NCBI GenBank assembly: GCA_037176845.1
Contig: JAYKXP010000021.1
Coordinates: 186,001-250,000, forward strand
Direction: 5' to 3'
Length of the DNA stretch: 64,000 nucleotides
Origin: Paramarasmius palmivorus
Lineage: Eukaryota; Basidiomycota; Agaricomycetes; Agaricales; Marasmiaceae
The number at the start of each line of letters is the position of its first letter. The first letter of the stretch is position 1. This document shows positions 11,892 through 22,147 of this stretch, piece after piece. The position numbers and the translations under genes are program-made. The notes under the pieces were generated by a model. That model worked only from the letters and a program-made list of their open reading frames with translations. It searched no databases and was not told the DNA's origin.

Positions 11892-12843
11892 ATGCCTGCT
11901 CACCACCTCGACACCGTCCCAGCAACACTCTTCTACTTCACCCCTCCCACCGACGGAAGCAAGCCTGCGAACTATATTACCCCGCGTACAGACGGTGGAC
12001 CCCAGACCAACTACGGCTCCGTCAAGCACGTTCTCCAAATCGAAAATGTTCGCGGAAAGGAGGAGAACTACTCCCTGGATGGTAACGGGTTCCTGTTCGC
12101 TAAACATGCCTCCAACCATAAGGGATTCAACGACGATGCGGAGATCGAGAAGGAGTACTACCCGGAGAGTATCGAGTTGTTGAAGGAGCTTACAGGTGCG
12201 AGCAAGGTGGTTCTGTTCGACCACAGTACGTGTACCATAGCATTCTTCCATTACATATGTCACTAACCGAACACCGTTAGCTATTCGTCGTCGCCGCGAA
12301 GGAGAAACAGGGTTGGATCCCCAAAAGCGCGGACCTGTTCCTCGGGTACACGTCGACCAATCCTCTCAGGCAGCACACAACCGTGTTCGACGACATCTCC
12401 CTGAAGAAGAGGCCGAAGAACGTCTGAAGCACCGCTTCCAGATCATCAACCTTTGGCGCCCTATCTCGCACCCCGCGCTAGACTGGCCCCTTGCGGTATG
12501 CGATTACCGTTCGGTCAACCCCAAGGAAGACCTCGTTCCTGTAGATTTGGTCTACCCGGATAGAGTTGGGGAGACCTATGGTGTCAACTATAACCCTGAC
12601 CATAAGTGGAAGTACCTGAGAGGTATTTCTCCGGAAGAGGTTATCCTGATCAAGTGGTATGTGTCTTAATGCGCTGATTGAACGCCTATGACTTACGCAA
12701 TTTGGTGTAGCTATGATTCCATCGAGGACGGTAGTGTTGCAGTGCTTACTCCTCACACCGCTTTCGAGGACCCCTCAACACCCGAGGGAAGTCCGTTCAG
12801 GGAGTCTATTGAGCTTAGAGCGCTTGTCTTCTACGATAATTAG
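11892..12843 (+). CDS. AsaB-like hydroxylase/desaturase family protein, copy B
   Basis: Exons 11892-12225, 12281-12656 and 12711-12843 give 280 aa. The same block order as copy A is present (FYFTPPTDGS, TDGGPQTNYG, IENVRGKEE, FDHTIRRRREG, PRVHVDQSSQAA, INLWRPISHPALDWPLAVCD, YDSIEDGSVAVLTPHTAFED). The HVD motif and distal histidine are conserved, so it should be catalytically competent. It lies about 2 kb downstream of copy A in the same orientation, each copy with its own TATA box, so they are separate transcription units. Function as for copy A; substrate unknown. Confidence 0.87.
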
Positions 12844-13275
12844 GGCGTCCTTCTTGACCATTCTCAGTGTAACCTTGCACTGAATGTTATGCTTTTTATA
12901 CTGCTGTCGAATGTAGGATTGTACTATTACAAAGTGGAATCTATGATATGCCATCTACAATATACAGTGGCATGATCTCGCTAGTTCTCGGTATCGAGTA
13001 GGTACAGGGTACAGTGATCTATTTCAAAAATTTTATATCTTCCCACTTTGGCGCCTCTCTTAGCACTCTCGTGTACTTCGATAGCAATATTCAACTGACC
13101 GTGGATATAATTCACCATTTTCTGCCTCTACGAAACAGTCAAAGCAACATTTCGGTATGTCCATGTCCATGGCCAAGCCACTACAGAAGAATAATAGAAA
13201 GAGGAGTAATATCTAATAGCGTGCTCCTATATCATCTCGTTATAATGTGAAATCAAAGACGTAGTAGCCTAAGTA

Positions 13276-14683
13276 TTATCCAACGGAATCGTACTTGAGA
13301 CGAGAACCACCTGGTGCACCCGAGTGTTCGTTCGAGGTGGATGCGTAGGCCATCCGCTCCTGCTCTACAAGTTGAGCATTTAATGACGAACGCGATCGAG
13401 CAACAGCACTGGCGCCATACTGCTCTGTGAGCTCACTAGAATCCATGTCCAGTGGTCAGCGAACTGCATAAGCTGAAGTCCGACGCACGTACCTGGTGAG
13501 ACTATCCATGATCGCCGCTTTATCTCCCTCACTCAATCTATACGCCTTGGGCATCATACCCTTCCCAAACCTATACGTAACATGGTTCGAGCACAACAAG
13601 CCCGCGAGCATCACTCCCAGTTGTGCGGGTACCAACCCAAAAGCGACGATGTACCACCTCTTCAACGCCATCCTCTGGAAATTCATATACTTCAACTTGC
13701 ACCCCGGGAGAACCGAACGTGCATAACACGTCTGGCTGACAGTCGCCTCCACGAACGGCGAGAAATAACCACAGCATCCCAAATGGTTTTGAACCCTAAG
13801 ACGCCCGTTAGGTCCAAGCTCGCGGGACCATTGAAGGTTAAGTTTACCCTCCAGGTTGAAGGAGCGGCGGTGGTAGGTAATATATCCCGGGATGATGAGG
13901 AAGGTAAATGTAATCCATGTGAGGAAGGTATAGATGGCGAGAAAGGAGCGGTTGTTTAGCAGAATTCCAGCATACCCGATGAGGGAGGTGAATATGCCAA
14001 CAGTAGCGGCGACTGTAGAAACGACCAGCTCGGGGTGGTTTCCAACTCTGATAATGTCGGCTTGGGGCCAAACATTGAACCAAGTGAGAAGGCATAAAAC
14101 CAGAGCGGTGAATGAATATACGATTTGCTGGAGAAACAAGTAGGTGAGCGAGAGTCTCCATAACAGAGATTATACGTACCAACGTATTCATAATAAACAG
14201 AATCCATTTGAACATATTCCATTTCATCGGTTTTCCTGAACTTGCTGTCCCTGTCTTCCCACCGAACCAGCCACTTGAAACACCGTCGTAGTCCTCGTCG
14301 CCTTCGACAGGCATCCTCGCTTCGCCACTACGGAAAGCTTCTGTACCTCCTCCCCGTTTCGGTTCAGCTGCTTTTCCCCTTCGTCGTCGGGATGTAGGTG
14401 CTACCAGTGCATCCGAAAACTTGGAAGGCAGGTAATTGACACTGAGAGACAGGCTGGCTGTATCTCGTCTGCTACGCATCGAGGCCTGAGAAGACGTCGC
14501 GGATGACTCGAAGCGTGATGGTCTAGGGGGTATGAGGGATTCATGGTTGGCGGGTGGATCGCCTGACATGCTTGGAGATTCTTCCTGGGGTTGTCTGGAA
14601 ATAAAGGACGGATGAGAGGCGTTGAAAAGAAAGAAGGGGCAGGGAGTAACCCACAACGTTTGAGAGACAGCGGCGTTGTCCAT
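13276..14683 (-). CDS. Tetraspanin-like four-pass membrane protein
   Basis: Exons 14683-14180, 14127-13493 and 13435-13276 give 432 aa, or 394 aa from an alternative start at 14569 (MSGDPPANHES). A long Ser/Arg-rich cytosolic N-terminus precedes TM1 (MFKWILFIMNTL continuing into IVYSFTALVLCLLTWF). TM2 (VVSTVAATVGIFTSLIGYAG) and TM3 (FLAIYTFLTWITFTFLIIPG) follow, then an extracellular loop with the diagnostic NHLGCCGY motif and extra cysteines, and TM4 (WYIVAFGLVPAQLGVMLAGL). The CCG motif in the large loop marks the tetraspanin family, plasma-membrane organisers linked in fungi to polarised growth. The C-terminal tail is hydrophilic (ELTEQYGASAVARSRSS). It sits between oxidase copies B and C and is probably unrelated to them. 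The N-terminus is the least certain part. Confidence 0.8.
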
Positions 14684-15232
14684 CTAGAAACCATTGGTAA
14701 CAACCTTTCATTCGGACGTAAAAGAAGCTCCACGTAACATACTTTATTCCAGCCGCTGCGATTTCCGTTGAAGTATGAGGACCAGACTCTTTGCATTTTG
14801 TGAAAGAAGCACGAAGGCTGTGATGACTGGTTTTTCATCTTGCAGCTTTGGTCAGCTTGGCTATATGTAGAGAGAGGATTTCCTTACCGGCTGCAGAGGG
14901 ACCACCGATGGTCAAGTATGCTTCGATCCTAGTTCGCGTCCTGAATATTTGCCTTATTACGTCGAGATAACAACGTGGGTTGTCTAAAGGAAGATTCCAA
15001 ACCTTTCCATGGCATGCGAAGCATCGTGGATGTGCACTGTAAAGAGAATAAAGGGAGAGTAACATCGAGCAACTGGAGATGCAAATAAAGCAAATTCACA
15101 CCACCGTATCCTGTAAATGGTACATGTTACATTCCACTTCATACAAATACAACCTATCTTCGACAGCGGAAACGAGAGCAACTTTAAGAAAGCACGATAG
15201 CGAGTACAATGAGAATATTCAAGAAAGGCACC
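14684..15232. other. Upstream region of tetraspanin gene
   Basis: 549 bp with overlapping minus-strand open frames but no recognisable protein. It probably holds the tetraspanin promoter/5'UTR and the 3' end of oxidase copy C. Confidence 0.4.
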
Positions 15233-16184
15233 CTAGTCGTCGTAGAAGACGAGCGCTCTGAGCTCAATGGACTCCCTGAATACGGTTCCCTCCGGCGTTG
15301 TGGGATCCTCGAAGGCGGTGTGAGGAGTAAAGACTGCAACACTACCGTCTTCAATGGAATCGTAACTGTCGAAAAACAGGTCAGTCAGAGGAGCTCAGTG
15401 AGACATCGAGATACGTACCACTTGATCAGGACAACCTCCTCCGTGGAAATACCTCTCAAATACTTCCACTTGTGTCCAGGGTTATAGTTGACACCATAGG
15501 TCTCCCCGATTCTGTCAGGGAAAACCAAATCCACAAGCACGAGGTCTTCCTTGGGATTGACCGAACCATAATCGCACAACGCAAGAGGCCAGTCTAAAGC
15601 AGGGTGCGAGATGGGACGCCAAAGGTTGATGATTTGGAAGCGGTGCTTCAGACGTTCTTCGGCTTCTTCTTCAGGGAGATGTCGTCTAACACGGCTGTGC
15701 GCTGCCTGGGTAGACTGGTCGACGTGTACCAATGAAACAGGAGCACGTCTCTTGGGGTCAAGACCGTCCTCTCCTTCCCGTCGACGACGAATAGCTAAGA
15801 TGGAATTGGTCGGTGATCATGAATCAAGGACACATCATAGTAATACGTACTGTGGTCGAATAACACCACCTTGGTCGCACCCGTCAACTTCTTCAACAAC
15901 TCAACACTCTCTGGGTAGTATTCCTTCTCAATCTCCGTGTCGTCGTTGAATTCCTTGTGATTGGAGGCATGCTTGGCGAACTGGAACCCATTGACATCGA
16001 GAGAGTATGTATCCTCTTTTCCTCGGACATTTTCGATTTGGAGAATGTGTTTGACTGAGCTATAATTAGTTTGGGGACCACCGTCTGTACGCGGAATCCT
16101 GTAATTGACAGGCTTGCTCCCGTCGGCTGGTGGGCTGAAGTAGAAAAGCGTTGCAGGGACGATGTCAGCGTGGTGAGCAGGCAT
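15233..16184 (-). CDS. AsaB-like hydroxylase/desaturase family protein, copy C
   Basis: Minus-strand exons 16184-15851, 15794-15419 and 15365-15233 give 280 aa. Same block order as copies A and B: FYFSPPADGS, TDGGPQTNYS, IENVRGKED, FDHTIRRR, HVDQSTQAAHSRVRR, INLWRPISHPALDWPLALCD, VNYNPGHKWKYLRGISTEEV and KCYDSIEDGSVAVFTPHTAF. One variation is PGH for PDH in the VNYNP block. Exon lengths equal those of copy B exactly (334, 376, 133), so B and C appear closer to each other than to A. Inverted relative to A and B. Confidence 0.87.
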
Positions 16185-16311
16185 GTTCTGATGACGGTAA
16201 TCTGATTTGCCGAGGGATCGGAGACGCCCATTTCAAAACGGAAACTTTTTCACACTCTGTCTATATTTGAAATTGTTATCGCCGTCTGTATTCAACACTG
16301 AAAGACTCTCA

Positions 16312-16317
16312 TATATA
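16312..16317 (-). promoter_or_regulatory. Possible TATA box of oxidase copy C
   Basis: A TATATA run about 128 bp upstream of the copy C start codon on the minus strand. Weaker match and longer distance than for copies A and B. Confidence 0.35.
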
Positions 16318-16682
16318 GGATACTAAGCTAGGATGATATGACCCTAGATGTGCCCGAAGCTAAAGGCAGTCTTTCCCGAGGACTGCTGCCGTGCCTTGCT
16401 AGTAATTCTTTGTCTCTTCGATTCCCTATGCGAGGAGACTTTCAATGCCAAATGGATTCGGTGGTGCGGCTTTTCTGCCACGCATGTTCTCCGTACACGT
16501 ACTATATTACTGGTGACAAGGACTTTACGGTAATTCAAGTTTAACTTTACGTTTATTGAGGGAACCGTGCTCGATCACGTGCTGAGAACAACAGTCACGG
16601 TTGGAATTGCTTGAAGCTTCTGCCAGTGAGTCACTCTCAGAGTCAACTTCTTCTACGACCTTCATCAACATTTTCGACGACC

Positions 16683-18399
16683 ATGGCCATTATGCAAGAC
16701 CTCGCAGACGAGCTGCTTGAATATGTTGCCGAAAACGTATGGACCATCAATCATTTAATGGAACTTTGCATTGACTCTGAATATTGCAGCTTGGCAAGAA
16801 AGATATGAAAGCACTGCGCCTGGTCAACAAAAATTTTTGTTCAGTGGTTACACCATTACTCTTCATTTCCGGCACCTTTGGTGGCTTCCAGGTCCACGGC
16901 AAAGAAACCCTAATCACATATCTGGAGGAGATGGCCTCGGATGTGGCAGGAACTAGAGGCAGTTTCTCTCCCCATTTCCGAAAGTTACAGATTGTTGGGG
17001 TCGTCTCATTGGACGATATCGATAACGGACACACTGTTCAGAATTTGCTATTCGCCGCTTTGAGGCGTTTTACTCGGCTGAGAACTTTGACGTAAGTCGT
17101 TTCAAAGTATTGCAGACGCTCGGCCTGACGTTGTTACGTAGGTTGGACGTTATCCAGGAAAATCCAAGCTGGCTATATCCTGTCGTCGTCGATGCAGCTT
17201 CCGGGATGCAATCCCTCTCTGATATATCTTTCCTTCCCACCAACGAGATGCACCCACGCCATCCTCCCCTTACCCTACAGACGTTGCAAGGTCTTCGGTC
17301 ATTCTGTTTCGCATCGGGGCTCATTCGCGATCTCCATCATGCTCAACAATCTATCTTCCTTCCTATTCAGCGACTTCTGTCCCAGCCCTATGCTACAGCC
17401 ATTACCCGGCTTTCATTGTTCTTCCGCATCGCAGGAACGTTAAATTCTCCAAATCTGGACTCGATCTTTCCTCCAGAGCCTGCTCACTATCTGGAATTCA
17501 AACAACTCCAAATCCGAGGGTTTACAACCCGCCTTTCCCCTGCCATTCAATGCCATTTCCACCACCTCACGCACTTATCCATAGCCATATCGGGGCCAGA
17601 CCAACCAATGCCTAATGGGTACCGAAGCCTTTGGGACCATCTTCGTATCGCACACATTCATGTCAAGTTTTTGTACGTCGCATTGACGGATCGTGCATCC
17701 ACGGGTGACTTGATGCGGTACTTGTCGTCGTATAGCGGTCTGCGCGAGTTCCATCTTCGTCAGGACTCCGTACTCGGAGTGCTGTCACTGGAGCAGGCTC
17801 GTGATGCTATTTATAGAGACGTATTACCGCAGCACTCGTCAACTCTTCGAATGCTTGCTCTGCCCAATCTCACCGAGGGCTGGGGCTTTGTTGATCACTG
17901 TCGACAGCCGTTAGAGGAATATGGCGAGAACATTGAAATTCTCCATCTTTCTGTGGATTTTCCGGGCGTGCTACACTCTGGTGTACCTAACACTTCGCTG
18001 GTGAGTGGTCATATCCTCGCTTTAGAAGCTGAACATCTCGTACAGGTTACGTTACTCAATACCGTCGCTAACCTACCGAAACTACGCAAGGTTTTCGTTG
18101 ACGTATTTGACTCTCAAGAGATGATGCAGCACCGCCCGTATCGTCTTGATCCAAACCAGCAGTGTCACGCATACCTTAGGACTGTGAAGCTTGATCCTCC
18201 GACCAAGCCTCGGTTATGCAGGCAACCGTTGGTGTTGCAGAGGAACCATCACGGGTCGTCGATCGTGCGTAGGTGGGTGTATAGCCTCCAAAAAGTAGAT
18301 CAGGAACATTATGCATTTCGTTTGACCACGGCAGTTCCTCCGTGCCACATTGGTGCACCAGGCTTCAATGGGTTGTTGGCAGGACAAATGTACTTTTAG
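16683..18399 (+). CDS. F-box/LRR-like protein (array member 1, intact)
   Basis: Exons 16683-16736, 16790-17091, 17142-18000 and 18046-18399 give 522 aa. The N-terminus (QDLADELLEYVAEN, then KKDMKALRLVNKNFCSVV) is the short F-box-like segment seen in many agaricomycete proteins. The rest has irregular leucine-rich repeats (FKQLQIRGFTTRLS, HLTHLSIAISGP, LREFHLRQDS, LEEYGENIEILHLSVDF, LPKLRKVFVDVFDS) and ends in a conserved block (VYSLQKVDQEHYAFRLTTAV). It is the intact paralogue used here to interpret the interrupted gene that follows; exon boundaries are shared. Likely an SCF-type substrate adaptor, target unknown. Confidence 0.82.
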
Positions 18400-18578
18400 T
18401 ATCTTATTACTTGACTGCCATATGTATCTTTCTGTACTGAGGTCGTGTAATTGTGTATTGACAATTTGTAATTAGCGGCGTGTTCGAGCACGTGCTGGGA
18501 AGTTTCAGTCGGAACCGCGCAGTTGCTTCTGAGACAACTTCAACTTGTTCTTCGACTATCAACATCTTGTACAACCTC

Positions 18579-19215
18579 ATGCCAGACCTCCCAAACGAGC
18601 TGATTGAATCTATCATCGAAGATGTATGTTCTTTCTCTTTTAGTTGAATTAAATAAAGCCTTGTACCGACCTTGAACATTCCAGATTAGCAAGAAAGACC
18701 TGAAAACGCTGCGTCTGGTCAACAAGAACTTTTGTTCGGCGGTTACACCGCTATTATTCGCGCGCTGCATTTTTGGGGGATTTAAGACCGACGGGAGAGA
18801 TGCCCTGGTCACATATCTGAAGGAGATGGCCTCAGATACAGAAGGAACTAGAGGCAGCCTCTCTCCCTATGTTCGGGAGCTGATGATTTTCGGCCTCCTA
18901 GGGGTATTACCGTCAGACGAAGATATCAATAGCAAGCACAATTACATTCGGGATTTACTGTTCGCTGCGCTGAGGCGCTTCACTGGACTGCGAAAAATGG
19001 CGTGAGTCGTTTTCATTCTGACTCTCGGCCTGGCTTTGACAATACGAAGGTTGTACATCAATCGAGAAGAGCCGAGATGGTTATATCCCACAATCATCGA
19101 TGCAGTCGCTGAACTGCCTGGCCTTTCTGAAATATCTTTTGTTCCCAACAAGGAGAAACACCCGCTCCATCCTCCACTTCCGCTGCAGAACTTGAAAAAT
19201 ATTCGGTCGTTTAGT
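18579..19215 (+). pseudogene. F-box/LRR-like gene, array member 2: 5' part, interrupted by transposon
   Basis: Exons 18579-18623 (MPDLPNELIESIIED), 18685-19001 (KKDLKTLRLVNKNFCSAV ...) and 19050-19215, which stops inside exon 3 at LKNIRSFS where the 18-kb element begins. Joined to 37364-38047 and 38109-38429 the coding length is 1533 nt, 510 aa, with no stop or shift. Across the junction the joined protein reads IRSFSFASGPILDF, matching LRSFCFASGLIRDL in member 1. All splice sites are intact. The only visible lesion is the insertion, so it is recent. Confidence 0.88.
19208..19215 (+). repeat. Target-site duplication, left copy (CGTTTAGT)
   Basis: Eight bp directly abutting the left inverted repeat, identical to 37356-37363 next to the right one. 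Eight bp is the duplication length reported for Zisupton-type elements. Confidence 0.85.
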
Positions 19216-19324
19216 GGGGCAGCCGTCAGGTTTGATGTCCGACAAAACGTACGAACCTGGTGTTAAGGAATGACGAGCAGGGAGTCGTGAGAAGGAGAGC
19301 CCGCTCGTTTTGGTTCCACGTGAG
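19216..19324 (+). repeat. Left terminal inverted repeat
   Basis: Starts GGGGCAGCCGTCA and includes a long identical block (19262-19309, beginning GTTAAGGAATGACGAGCAGG) shared in reverse with the right end. The coordinate sum with the right repeat is constant, so there are no indels. Outermost bases (GGGGC against CGGAT) differ at three of five positions. Confidence 0.88.
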
Positions 19325-19399
19325 GTAAAATACGGTTGTAAATAATTGAGCTCACCGAAAATTTTATATTTCGAATTCTCAAGGTATCTGCGAACTCTG

Positions 19400-20540
19400 T
19401 GGTCGGATGAAAACGCCAGCTAGTGTATCCAATCTCTCGCCGTTTGGAGGAGAGGAGCGTGTGAATTGCTTACTCAACCCATCTGAAGTACACAGACTCT
19501 ACGACGCGCACCTTGTCCCGAACACAGTATCGAAATACTTCAAAGTACGTTCCTAAGCCCATGTTACCGAAATTCTCTGAATCGTTTCACACGCGCGTAG
19601 TATTTACCAACTCAGTTCCTCTACTTACCTGTGGTATTGCAAAACTCTGGCACCCAAATCAGTAGCAATAGTATTGAAGTACTGCCGGTACGTCCTTCCA
19701 GGTCTGGAGCATCTATTTACTCTGACGGTCCCGTTAACCGTAGTACTCCCTTACCTAACCTATTCGAAGCTTCAGTATCGAGATTCCTTGGTACTCGGCC
19801 GCAAGACAGCGCTAGTATCAGAATACTTTCGGTATGTTCTTCGAGCTTCTAGGGTATTTACTTACTCTGAGGACCGGCATCTCTTGTAGTAACGACATAC
19901 TACTGTATCAAGCTCTGCCAAACTGGACTTTATCACACCCCCGCATCCCACTCTTCTCTTGCGTCTCATGCTACAACCGATCACCATTCTCCAGCCGCTC
20001 TCACCTCGGCAGCTCAAAACTACTGACAGTCGATAAGGTGAGGCTTGCCTATCTTGTCAACAGCAGGATATCGAAAATGATTCGTCGCCTGATCTGTACG
20101 TCTATTATTCCAGAACTACGAGACTACCTCCCAGCATACCACAGTACTGGAAAACTCCCGTTCCCGCCCTCCTCAAGTACCAAGAAACCACAACATCGAT
20201 ATTATCGAAGTCTGGTATTGAAATACTGTCGGCATGTTCTCCAATGGCATAAAGTTTCGTTTACTCTGACCTCCATCTCCCATAGTATCTCGACACTGGG
20301 TACGCCTTCTGTCCCAGTATCCCTACGTTGCCCTTAGCCAAGCATGGTACAGCAAAACTCGGACTCATCCACTTCCTGGTATTGTTGAACCACAGCACTC
20401 CCTTCCGACAATCTAGAGTATCACAATACTCCAGCTCCTCCTTGAGACCCAACAGAGTACTGACATACTGGGAGACACATTATTGAGATACTCCGAAGGT
20501 CAGGTCCCTCTTAAACGTTGAATACCCAGATTGACCCGCT
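19400..20540. repeat. Left subterminal repeat region
   Basis: About 1.1 kb without a gene. It contains many short imperfect palindromes of the form GTATCnnnATACT or AGTATTGAAGTACT (for example near 19530, 19673, 19816, 20215, 20412). The right subterminal region contains the same kind of motif. Likely transposase-binding sites. Confidence 0.6.
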
Positions 20541-20558
20541 ATTCATCCTTCCCCGTCA

Positions 20559-21333
20559 TGCCATTCGTCTTCTCTCCCAATCGTATCGTCAAGGTCACCT
20601 ACGTCGGGCATCTATGTGAAGGATGCGGCCTCACGATTTACAGGCATAGAAAGGTGTGCGGGCGCTGCGAGATCACCTCTTACTGCGTGAGTATACAACC
20701 TTTCTCATAAAAATACTGTTTTTCACACTGCTTATGTAGAGTTTGGACTGTCGAGACGAAGATTTTGACGACCATATGCAACTATGCCAGGCAGCTCCGA
20801 CGTTCCCCGAACACTGCATGTCATCTCTCCCCGACCGACTCCTTCACTCCGCCAGAAAATTCACCAATATCTATCATGCTCGGGTTGCGATTGCTGCTTT
20901 GCATGGCCTCTTTCGCACCTTAGACCGCTTTCCCGATCTGAAAACCGAGAGTGCCGACTCCTTTCACGATCGCTTTCTTACTTTGAGTCGCCAGTCGATG
21001 TGGGTTATTACGCTACAGGAGAAGGATTGTGTGTCTCGCTTGGAGACCCCAACAGCAAAGGATGTTCACTACGTCGCTAACTCTGGGAAGCTCGTTCCAC
21101 ATTTGGACTTCCCTCGAAAGGAAATCAAACTACAAAACTTCTTAATCAACCGGAACAAAAATATATATGATCCTGAAGGAATCATTATGATGTTGGGCGT
21201 CTATGTCAACGATAAGGACGGTGTCGGGCAAGCGGATTACTCCCTCAGTGCTCCAGTACCCAACATTGCTGCACTCCAACACGCTTTCTTGGCCATCAAT
21301 CCCGAAGGAGATCTTGCACTTACTGGAATGTAG
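20559..21333 (+). CDS. MYND-type zinc finger protein (transposon cargo)
   Basis: Exons 20559-20686 and 20740-21333 give 240 aa. Residues ~23-64 form a MYND finger: CEGCGLTIYRHRKVCGRC, then a tyrosine-cysteine across the intron (YCSLDCRDEDFDDHMQLC), matching Cx2C...Cx2C...YCSx2C...Hx3C. MYND domains bind proline-rich peptides and often act in transcriptional complexes. The remaining ~175 residues have no recognised domain and end DLALTGM. It is the first gene inside the left end of the element and faces inward. Its role is unknown; a helper in transposition or in host chromatin interaction is inference. Confidence 0.75.
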
Positions 21334-22147
21334 AGGTTTGTTTCCTGTGTTCACCGATAGTCACTTTTAGCTGATGGCGTCAAATAGGCCCATTGTGTCG
21401 ATCTATATTGGTTCTGAGTCCTCGTTTGCTAAGGTGGTGTAAATAGAACGCTAGTCTACATTTAGTATTTCGACATCCCTTGCGAAAATTTCAGTCCTCC
21501 AAGCGAGAACTGTGATCCTCCTGATGTGATGCGCTACTTATATAGGGCATTGGAGGTTATAAAAGTGTTTCTCGGTGCGAATTTGTAGCTATCACCCTGA
21601 GATATTGTGCCGTGAATAGAATTCTGTATGGCGGCGCATACTTATCCTCCCAAAAGGTGTATAATAGCTTCATTGTACAGCAGTCGTATTTTCTTGATAT
21701 AGCGTCAAACCGAGTGTGATGAGCGCTTGAGCCAACGGAGGTACCCGTGTTGCCTTTTGTCACAGATGTCACTATGTCACAACATCCGACTACTACGACC
21801 ATGATGAAGCTGTCACTTTGTGTGGTTTTTGGAGGTGAGTCAACTCTCACTATCAAGGTTTTTCTCTATGCGGTCTCATCATGTCAATACTCACAGTCTA
21901 CTGGCACCATGCAGTCCCGTCAAAATCAGTCAACTATCCCCGGCATTTCTTGCGTAGTTCTGTTATACTCCAACGCCAGTTTCAAGCAGGCACATTAATC
22001 TCCAAAGGGAAAATGGTGCCAGGAGGGTTGCTGTACACTCCCTTGCATTTGGTAATTGAGGTGCGTCACTGGAAAGCCTGGTATTGAATTATACTGACTC
22101 TGTCATTCAGATGTTTATAATTCTTCCTCGTCAATATAGTATGCGTA
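21334..22147. other. Spacer between MYND gene and transposase 3' end
   Basis: About 810 bp with no supported gene; only short open frames. It holds the 3' ends of two convergent genes. Confidence 0.45.

Noticed and set aside
13276..16184. Tetraspanin as part of an oxidase operon
   Set aside because: It is a fungal locus with separate promoters and the gene family is unrelated. Placement is most likely incidental.
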